From: Syngnathus acus
Taxonomy: Eukaryota > Chordata > Actinopteri > Syngnathiformes > Syngnathidae
NCBI RefSeq assembly: GCF_901709675.1
Contig: NC_051090.1
Coordinates: 11,757,842 to 11,821,841 of the forward strand
Direction of reading: 5' to 3'
DNA length: 64,000 bases
Position 1 is the first letter of the stretch, and every line of letters starts with the position of its first letter. The notes under the pieces are model-generated. The model had not been told where the DNA came from and did no database searches. It was given only the letters and a program-made list of their open reading frames with translations. The position numbers and the translations under genes were made by a program. Shown piece after piece: positions 31,100 through 40,700 of this stretch.

Positions 31100-33248
31100 T
31101 GCTAACTAGGGAAGCCCATGCTCATCGTTAGCTAATGAGAATGAGACATGTTAATCACAGTTAGAGTAAGCTGCAATATACTTTATTTTATTCTGTTTTG
31201 CAATACTGTATAGTTAGTAGCAACTTGAGCAGCATCATAGCACTGATGTTTCATTTACACATGAATGTATTAAGAGTTGAGTAAGGACAAGGGGCTGACA
31301 GTGATACCGTGGGTGGAAGACTGCAATCCCACGCTTGAGCTTGACCTAGAGGTCACCAGCTTGTCAAAATACGTTTAGAAGATGCTTGAGTGTTTTAACC
31401 TGCTAACTAAGAGAATCCACGATCATAGTTATGATTGGGTTAAATTGACTATTGTGAAAGTATGTGTTATTATTGTCACGATGTATGTAATATTGATGTT
31501 CCATTTACACATGAATGTATAAATGTGAGAGAAGACAAGGAGGCGAAAAGGGTTAATGGTGATACTAAGTGGTGGAAGACTGAGATCCCACACAGGAGCG
31601 TGACCTCGGTCACGATTTTCCAGTTGAGGCATAAACAGAATGCTGTTTGACGGAACACAAGTCAGAGAAAAAACATTTGCAAATGTCACGTTGATGGACG
31701 GTTGACAAGATTTGGGAGTGGGAAACAGGATGAAGCATCCCTGAGAAAATTGTTACTTCCGTGAGAACATGGTCACCTCATCTGGTTGAATCCGGTTGAG
31801 ACCGGCCGAGATGCAGGTGCAGTCTATTCTGGAAGCATTTGGGTCATCTGAGGCCAATGTATGACATCATGGAAAAAAACTGGTAAGTGACCAAGCAGGC
31901 ATAGTACCCACGAACTGGACTGATATAAAAGGTTCGTTCAGACTAAGAGCATCGCTCTCTCTCGCCCGGTGGGCTCTCCCCGTCAGGGGTATGGCCCCTG
32001 CGGCTACTGCCGTGGGTCGAGAACGCCGATTAGACAAAAGATAGATTTCATTCTTTCTGAGATTAACCCAAGGTCCGTTAAAATGAATTTATACCATCTT
32101 CAAATTGGACTTAGTCAAATTTTAAGCTCAAAGAAAGGCTAGGAGGTGCAGACCTCCGTGCAGGAGAGAGGAGCCATTTTTATGGCGTCGTCATCTCCAT
32201 TCTTTAGGCCAGCCTGTTCTTTTAACCAGAATTCAGATTTTGGAACAAGGAGAACTGATCATTCGACTCTTCCACCAAACAGCATTTTAGACCTCTAGCT
32301 TCTTACCCTTTTTTACTATATGTTTGAGTTTTCAATCGAGAGAACTTCGAGACTGAATAATTTTTGCTCTATTGAGAATGGTGAGTGGAAATTATTGTTA
32401 GTTGTTCGAATAATTGAAACTTGTAATTCTCTTTCTTGCTTATTCATTAAATTTCTACTTTATAATCATTTAATTTCGATTAATGATTATTTTGATCTTT
32501 TATGCTTTAAATCTCCTTTGTTTCTCTATCATAGTCATACTTTAAGCCGTTCAGTTCTTTTTTTAAATGACGACAGCTTTAATCCTTGACATCAGGGAGT
32601 GTCAGAATCTGGTTCGAAACCGTTAACTTATGCTCAGCTAGTGTGAGTGTACGCGAGTGAAAATAAACGAGTTCCCGCGGTCTTAACCAAGACAGCTAAA
32701 CTATTCCGAGCGGATAACAAAAGCAACAATCTTAATAGGAAAGGAGAGCCGCTGAAACGGCCGCGATCGAGGAGATCCTGGGTCTCGACAAAGTAGTTAC
32801 TCAACCCTCGGGTTTCTTTGATTTCAGCGGGACTGGCGTCCGGAAATGATGGAATTAATCTAACAATAGATTAGTTACCTGAACAGCGGTTTGACTCGGA
32901 ACGAATCTTCTTTCTGTACTGGCCTAAATCAATTCTCGTCTCCCCTACAGACTGCGTTACTGCAGAGGGGCTAAAGTACAGAATTTTACCCTTTAAACCA
33001 GGGGTCTCAAACTCCAGTCCTCGGGGGCCGCATTCCTACATGTTTTCCAAGTTTCCCTCGTTAAACACACCTGATTCAATTATCAGGCTCCTGCAGAACG
33101 TGAGGATGAACTGATCATTTGAATCAGGTGTGTTTAACGAGGGAAACTTGGAAAACATGTAGGAATGCGGCCCCCGAGGACTGGAGTTTGAGACCCCTGC
33201 TTTAAACGGAGAGCCGGTCACTTACATCAGATAAGTGCACGATTGACA
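31100..33248 (+). mobile_element. Probable retroviral-type LTR (left boundary unresolved)
   Basis: Just right of 33248 is a sequence matching a lysine-tRNA primer-binding site. The DNA to its left behaves like a long LTR: it ends in CA at 33247-33248, has a TATA-like GATATAAAAGG at about 31921 and an AATAAA at 32662. In the presumed U3, two diverged copies of about 300 bp (31090-31370 and 31395-31620) share TTTACACATGAATGTAT and GGTGGAAGACTG. No gag, pol or env is seen to the right. The 5' TG end is not identified. Confidence 0.4.
32999..33199. mobile_element. 201-bp hairpin hAT MITE
   Basis: Starts CAGGGGTCTCAAACTCCAGT and ends with the inverse. The two arms are near-perfect complements around a short centre. 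The perfect target duplication CTTTAAAC is at 32991-32998 and 33200-33207. It is inserted into the LTR-like sequence. Transcripts would fold into a long hairpin. Confidence 0.96.
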
Positions 33249-33251
33249 TTG

Positions 33252-33267
33252 TGGCGCCCTACGTGGG
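33252..33267 (+). other. Candidate primer-binding site (tRNA-Lys type)
   Basis: TGGCGCCCTACGTGGG differs by one base from the tRNA-Lys(1,2) primer site TGGCGCCCAACGTGGG used by several retroviruses. It lies three bases after the presumed LTR terminus, the expected spacing. Confidence 0.55.
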
Positions 33268-33269
33268 TG

Positions 33270-34245
33270 ATAACTCTAATTTCCAGAATTGTCCCATTGT
33301 CTTTGTGCACTTTAAAAAGTGTTTCCTGTTGTGATTGCAATAGTGAAACGTGCAATTGAGAAATGCAATATTCAATTTCTCACATTCTATCAAACAACAT
33401 CTGTGTGAATTTTTCTTTTTTTTTTTATGAGGGAGGGCCGCCCAGGGTGTAAATCAGTGTAGAACCGCCACTGCGTATGATTGTGTATTTCGCTGTGCTG
33501 TCCGTAGGCAGGTGGTTTTGGCAAATGAGAACGTGAACTTGGAACGAGTCACTGGGATGTGGTGCAAACATCTGGGGGTCCAAAACCAGTCGGATGTGCA
33601 TCATAAGAATGAGACAACAGTTTAGTAGAATCAGTTTTACTCATCAATTTCTCCAGCTCGTGTAAAAGTAGATCTGCGTGTATATTTCCAGTCATTTCTC
33701 CAGCTTGTGTAAAAGTAGATATGCATGTATATTTCCAGTATTTTCTTGTAACGCTCACGATTTCCTTTTTGTTTAGTCAAAGGTGCCTTTGCCGAGCTCT
33801 GGTGACCACTCATCGCTGCCCCGTGTGTAATTTGATGGCTTGGTGATAAAATACTGCCTTCACAATTGGCAATTGCGTTGGCTGTGTGGGGTGGGCTGGA
33901 GGGTGGCTAAAATATACACGTATCAGCTTTCAATAAGAGTGGTAGCATGTTAAATGTGTGCGGCACGTATTTAATTGCACTGTGAATTTCTTTGGGGGGG
34001 GCTCTCTGGTGTTTGAGGTGTGCCACAGCTTTCTTGCTCACTTGCAAATTATGAACGAGACGCGGCTGCCGTTTAGGTGTCATCATTGCAAGCTTCCCCA
34101 ACTTCACAATGGGGGGGACATTTGCATGCTTTGGGCAGGAGCGGCGCTCACGGGAAGAAACCTAAAAGCCATCGAGCATCGGCGTCTTCATCGCTGTCAT
34201 CCATGGCGAGAGGAGCGGCGGGACGACGGCTCCAGCTTTAGCCTG
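33270..34245 (-). other. frem1 3' flank and probable 3' UTR
   Basis: Minus-strand DNA after the frem1 stop. An ATTAAA-type polyadenylation signal (plus-strand TTTAAT, 33970-33975) lies about 275 nt beyond the stop. At about 33651-33740 a unit of about 46 bp is present twice. No other gene is seen. Confidence 0.35.
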
Positions 34246-34774
34246 TCAGCGAGCGCGAGTCAGCGGCGGTGCCTCACAGATGAAGGCGTGCTGCGCGTCT
34301 GCGTTGCAGTAGGCGGACGTCCAACGGGAGGAGCTCTTCGCCAGCAAGCATGGCGACGACCCCGAAAGACCTGACGCAAACGCAACGTCATTTCCAGCGT
34401 TTGTGCGGAAGAATCAGCCGCCAAACAAGCTTGCTCGAAAGCCGACTGGCGAGCCCACTTACCTCGGTGCGTTGCCGCCATCTCGATGCTGCCCATCCAA
34501 AACGGTTTCCTGCCAACAAATCTCCAGAGCCAGCCCAGTTCTCGCCTGGAGCGGACGCTCGGCAGGCTGCTGTTGGACCTGTCAATAATTGGCACAATGA
34601 ATCATGGAGGGGTGTGACTACAGGTTTCAGGCGCTGGCTGAGCTTGGCGCCTCACAGGAGGGAGCAGGCGCGCTCGGCGCTGGCCCAGCTGCCGAGGAAC
34701 GAGCTGGCCAGGTAACAGCACCCGCCGTGGTGCGTCCAGCCCTCTTGGCAGCGGCCACCCAGCGACCTCCCCAT
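34246..34774 (-). CDS. frem1: frem1 exons 32-34: C-type lectin-like domain, shortened
   Basis: Exon 32 (34774-34656) has [20 protein letters not shown] and [11 protein letters not shown], the first strand and helix of a C-type lectin fold. Exon 33 (34578-34463) has [17 protein letters not shown]. Exon 34 (34370-34246) has the cysteine-rich end [20 protein letters not shown] and the stop. Between WMG and the next cysteine there are about 18 residues. Human FREM1 has about 37 there, including a WEW-x-x-GEP-type long loop. No coding sequence for the loop is in the 92-bp intron between exons 33 and 34. Calcium-dependent sugar binding is therefore unlikely. The overlapping donor at exon 32 (CT|GTGAGG) is needed to avoid an in-frame TGA. 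Confidence 0.85.
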
Positions 34775-37700
34775 CTGAACAACACAAACGGGTTAGTGAG
34801 CAATCGCCAGACGACAACAACAAGTCTCATTGTAGGATGGCAGGCGTACTTTGCGTTGGTGTGAGTCCGCCTTCGTGTCATCTGTCACAGGGGCCGTTCC
34901 TGGATGGTGCTCATCGGTGGCGCTATCTGCTGGCGGTGCCACTGCCACTGCCTCCTCCAACCGTAGGGAAGTCAGACTGTGGAACTGATTGAGGACAGTT
35001 GGTCAGGTTAGGGTTCCGAATGTTAGCCAAATTCGGATTCTTCTAATCTGATTTGTGTCCTCTTTTGATGGTGGTTCTCATCTTTTTTTGTTCTGGGTCA
35101 AACGCTTGATTCTACCGTATTTTCCAGTTTTTCTCATAGTTTGGCCAGGGGTGCGACTTATACTCAGGAGTGACTTGTGTGAAATTATTGACACATTGTA
35201 TCATGTCACATGTTATTTTCACACTGAACCGCATGAGGGCGCTCTAGGCCTGTGGAATAATTGTAACTGCAACGGACAATGAGTCTGACGAAAGCGATGT
35301 AGAAGAGGAAGCGCCGCATCTTCTACTTCTGGAGTTAGCGGTTGTTTAAAAGTGACAGAGGATGAAGATTTCATACCAGGCATGTTCACAGTTCGTTGTT
35401 TGTGTCGTATAACGTTACCATACCGTACAATTATTCAGCCTTTTGTTGCCTCTATTCTATTTTTATTTTAAATTGCCTTTCAAGATGTCATGTCTGTTCT
35501 TGGTGTTGGATTTTATCAAATTAATTTCTCCCAATAATGTGACTTATACTTATACACACGTATATGTATGTATATATATATATACCCCTCCGTGAGTCGT
35601 CACCTTATCGTGGTGGAGGGGTTTGCGTGCCCCTATGATCCTAGGAGCCATGTTGTCTGGGGCTTCATGCCCCTGGTAGGGTCACCCATGGCAAACGGGT
35701 CCTAGGTGAGGGGCCAGACAAAGCAAAAAGCCCCTTATGATGAAAAAGATATATGGACACAGATTTCCCCCGCCCGGACGCGGGTCACCGGGGCCCCCCT
35801 CTGGAGCCAGGCCTGGAGGCGGGGCTCGAAGGCGAGCGTCTGGTGGCCGGGCCTTCGCCCATGGGGCCCGGCCGGGCACAGCCCGAAAAGGAAATGTGGG
35901 TCCCCCTTCCCATGGGCTCACCACCTGTGGGAGGGGCCAAAGGGGTCGGGTGCAGTGCAAGCTGGGCGGCGGCCAAAGGCAGGGACCTTGGCAGTCTGAT
36001 CCCCGGCTGCAGAAGCTGGCCCCCGGCTGCAGAAGCTGGCTCTTGGGACATGGAATGTCACCTCTCTGGCTGGAAAGGAGCCCGAGCTGGTGTGCGAGGC
36101 AGAAAAGTTCCGACTAGATATAGTCGGACTTGCCTCCACGCACAGTTTGGGTTCCGGTTCAAGCCCTCTCGAGAGGGGCTGGACTCTCTTCCACTCTGGA
36201 GTTGCCCACGGTGAAAGGCGTCAAGCAGGTGTGGGTATACTTATTGCCCCCCCGGCTGGGCGCCTGCACATTGGGGTTCACCCCGGTGAACGAGAGGGTA
36301 GCCTCCCTCCGCCTTCGGGTGGGGGGACGGGTCCTGACTGTTGTTTGTGTCTATGCACCAAACGGCAGCTCAGAGTACCCACCCTTCTTGGAGTCCCTGG
36401 AGGAAGTGCTGGAGAGCGCTCCTTCAGGGGACTCCATCGTTCTACTGGGTGACTTCAATGCTCACGTGGGCAATGACAGTGAGACCTGGAAGGGCGTGAT
36501 TGGGAGGAACGGCCCCCCCGATCTGAACCCGAGCGGTGTTCTACTATTGGACTTCTGTGCTCGACACGGATTTTCTATAATGAACACCATGTTCAAGCAT
36601 AAGGGTGTCCATGTGTGCACTTGGCACCAGGACACCCAAGGCCGCAGTTCAATGATCGACTTTGTAGTCGTGTCATCGGATTTGCGGGCGCATGTTTTGG
36701 ACACTCGGGCGAAGAGAGGGGCGGAGCTGTCAACTGATCACCACCTGGTGGTGGGTTGGCTCCGATGGTGGGGGAAGATGCCGGTCCGACCTGGCAGACC
36801 CAAACGCTCTGTAAGGGTCTGCTGGGAACATCTGGCGGAATCCCCTGTCAGGAAGAGCTTCAACTCCCACCTCCGGCAGAGCTTTTCCCACGTCCTGGGG
36901 GAGGCGGGGGACATAGAGTCCGAGTGGACCTTGTTCCGCGCCTCCATTTTTTGAGGCGGCCGACCGGAGCTGTGGCCGTAAGGTCATTGGTGCCTGTCGT
37001 GGCGGCAATCCCCGAACCCGCTGGTGGACACCGGCGGTAAGGGATGCCGTCAAGCTGAAGAAGGAGTCCTATCGGGCCGTTTTGGCCTGCGGGACTCCGG
37101 AGGCAGCTGACAGGTACCGGATGGCCAAGCGGAACGCGGCTTCGGCGGTTGCTGAGGCAAAAACCCGGACGTGGGAGGAGTTTGGCGAGGCCATGGAGAA
37201 TGACTTCCGGACGGCTTCGAGGAAATTCTGGTCCACCATCCGGCGTCTCAGGAGGGGGAAGCAGTGCAACGTCAACACTGTTTACAGTGGAGATGGCGTG
37301 CTGCTGACCTCGACTCGGGACGTCGTGTGTCGGTGGGGAGAATACTTCGAAGACCTCCTCAATTCCACCGACACGCCTTCCATTGTGGAAGCAGGGCCTG
37401 GGGACTCTGAGGCGGACTCCAATCTCTGGGGTCGAAGTCACTGAGGTAGTTAAAAAACTCCTCGGTGGCAAGGCCCCGGGGGTGGATGAGATCCGCCCGG
37501 ATTTCTTAAGGGCTCTGGATGTTGTGGGGCTGTCATGGCTGACACGTCTCTACAACATCGCGTGGACATCGGGGACAGTGCCTCTGGATTGGCAGACTGG
37601 GGTGGTGGTTCCCCTCTTTAAGAAGGGGGACCGGAGGGTGTGTTCCAATTACAGGGGAATTACACTCCTCAGCCTCCCTGGTAAGGTCTATTCAGGGGTG

Positions 37701-40700
37701 CTGGAGAGGAGGGTCCGTCGGGAGGTCGAACCTCGGATTCAGGAGGAACAGTGTGGCTTTCGTCCTGGCCGTGGAACAGTGGACCAGCTCTTCACCCTCA
37801 GCAGGATCCTCGAGGGTGCATGGGAGTTCGCCCAACCAGTCCACATGTGTTTTGTGGACTTGGAGAAGGCGTTCGACCGTGTCCCTCGGGAGGTTCTGTG
37901 GGGGGTGCTTCGGGAGTACGGGGTACCGAGCCAACTGATAAGGGCGGTTTGGTCCCTGTATCACCGATGCCAGAGTTTGGTCCGCATTTCCGGTAGTAAG
38001 TCGGATTCGTTCCCAGTGAGGGTTGGACTCCGCCAAGGCTGCCCTTTGTCACCGATTCTGTTCATAATTTTTATGGACAGAATTTCTAGGCGCAGCCGAG
38101 GCGTTGAGGGTGTCCGGTTTGGGGACCTCAGCATCGCGTCTCTGCTTTTTGCAGACGACGTGGTGCTGTTGGCTTCTTCAGGCCGTGATCTCCAGCTCTC
38201 ACTGGAGCGGTTCGCAGCCGAGTGTGAAGCGGTCGGGATGAGGGTCAGCACCTCCAAATCCGAGTCCATGGTCCTCGATCGGAAAAGGGTGGAATGCCCT
38301 CTCCGGATCGGGGATGAGATCCTGCCCCAAGTGGAGGAGTTTAAGTATCTTGGGGTCTTGTTCACGAGTGAGGGGAGGATGGAGCGCGAGATCGACAGGC
38401 GGATCGGTGCAGCGTCGGCAGTAATGCGGACTCTGTACCGGTCCGTCGTGGTAAAGAGAGAGCTGAGCCAAAAGGCAAAGCTCTCAATTTACCGGTCGAT
38501 TTACGCTCCTACCCTCACCTATGGTCACGAGCTATGGGTCGTGACCGAAAGAACGAGATCCCGGATACAAGCGGCCGAAATGAGTTTTCTCCGCAGGATG
38601 TCCGGGCTCTCCCTTAGAGATAGGGTGAGAAGTTCGGTCATCCGGGAGAGACTTGGAGTAGAGTCGCTGCTCCTCCACGTAGAGAGGAGCCAGATGAGGT
38701 GGCTCGGGCATCTCATCAGGATGTCTCCTGGACGCCTCCCTGGGGAGGTGTTCCGGGCATGTCCCACCGGTAGGAGACCCCGGGGACGACCCAGGACGCG
38801 CTGGAGAGACTGTCTCTCAGCTGGCCTGGGAACGCCTTGGGATCCCCCGGGATGAGCTAGATGAAGTGGCTGGGGAGAGGGAAGTCTGGGAGTCCCTCCT
38901 GAAGCTGCTGCCCCCGCGACCCGACCCCGGATAAGCGGAAGAAGATGGATGGATGGATGGATATATATATATTAGGGGTGTAAATCGCGGGTTTTGTCAC
39001 GATACGATATCATATCGATACAAAGTACCCCGATACGATATTTGCCGATATCTTAAAGCCTGCTGTGATTCATTCACGATACATCACGATATAGTGCTCC
39101 CCGTTCGATATTTTTATTTTTTAAATAAAAAATATAGAACAATATCCTGATTTATAACAATTCATACGCAAAATCAACAAGGTACTGCAAACTCTTTATT
39201 TAGGAAATTACAAGAGTATTGTAGTATACAAAGTGCTTATTTTAACACTGAACTTTATCAAATTCCTATATTTTTTCTCATATAAGTAAAGAAAAATGAA
39301 TATTCTTGCTTTTTTTGTAATACCATTAACTTTAAAGTGCATTACTGAACTATTTATTTACAATAATTTTAATTGTCCGTTGAGCCATCTTTTCTTTGGA
39401 ATCCAAAGTGCTTCCAAACGAATGACTTGAAGCCCAAAGGGGAGTGAATTTCCTCGTCTTCTTGGACACTAGCCATAGCACCAGCCCAGGAGCCGCGTAG
39501 TTGTCGGCTCCCCTTTCACGTGCCTGCTCTGCTCACAACACAACACGCCGCGTACTGCTCCCGGAAAGAGGAAGCAAGCGACAATGAACTGGATTTCAAA
39601 ATAAAGTCGCGTCTAATGTCCGAGGTCAAACACGGCGATATAAATCGATGTTTACGTTTAGCATCGATGCCAATAAATCGTACAGCATTATATCGATTAA
39701 TCGATGTGTATCGATGAATCGTTACACCCCTAATATATATATATATATAAAATATGTTTATGGCTGGTACGACTTATAGTCCGGAAAATACGGTGGTTCT
39801 GATTATTTTTAGTTTCTGAATTTCCTTCTGGTGTTTTTCTGAATCTTGTATTGATTTGGACTCTTGTTCTGATTTTGTTTCATGGCTGTGGATGTTTTTT
39901 GTCTAATTCTTATCATGTTCTATTCTGCTTCTTATAGTGGATCTGATTCTGGATTGTGTTCTATTTTTGAACCTTTTTGTGGTCCCAACTACTGTTTTCG
40001 ATTTTGGTTGTGGATTTGATGTGGCTTTTTTTTCTTCTGGTCCTTGTGATTCTGTATCTTGTCCCGGTTCCTGTTTTTATTATTGTTTTGCTTCTTGATC
40101 TATTTAGTTTTTTCTTCTGATCCTTATTCTGTGTTTGTTTTTTGTCTAGGTCCTGTTCCCATTTTAGCTTCTCTTTTAGTCAACATTCGGTCTTACCGTC
40201 CAAACTTTCTGGTCCGGCTTTGCGGTCGCTGACAGCACCTTAGCACATGGAAGATGTGTGATTCGACCATTTAGTCATTCCCTACATGTGGATTTGACAT
40301 TGTGGCCTATATATTGGACCAAGATAGTTCCTCAAAATGCAGGTCTACCTACCTTGAGTCCAGCATTGCCGGCATTTCTGGCGACTTCTTTGTGTGTGTG
40401 GGGGGGGTGCACTTGGTCCTGCAGTTCTTCCTGGCCGTGGTCATCCGTAAAGGGTCGGCGGTTCGGGACGTCGCCTCGGGGAGGGTGGGTGGTCTCCCAC
40501 AGAAGCTCCGCCTCCACATCCAGCATGCCGTCATCCTCTGCCGGAAGGAGTGTGGCAATCGCCAGAGGAGGTGTGGCAACCATCGGAGGGGGAGTGGCCT
40601 TGGCAGTTTGTTCTATGCTGAGGTTGCAACGTCCTGCCGGGCAGGGACAGGAACATGACGACAGGAATAGGACACATGATCCTTATGAGCAGAAACAATC

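Larger units (their letters stand above)
35115..39793. mobile_element. CCGTATTTTCC-type TIR element split by an RTE LINE and a hAT MITE
   Basis: The left end, TA then CCGTATTTTCCAG with GTGCGACTTATACTCAGGAG, is at 35113-35180. The right end, CGACTTATAGTCCGGAAAATACGG, finishes at 39793. It is the same family as 29336-31088. Between them are the RTE (35583-38962) and the hAT MITE (38973-39732). Its own interior is about 0.5 kb. Confidence 0.7.

Noticed and set aside
33036-33221. 61-codon frame in the hairpin MITE
   Set aside because: It is produced by the inverted repeat. Both arms read similarly on opposite strands.
36860-37471. Minus-strand open frame of 203 codons
   Set aside because: Antisense to the RTE LINE. 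It has no domain and contains reverse-complement phrases of the LINE protein.
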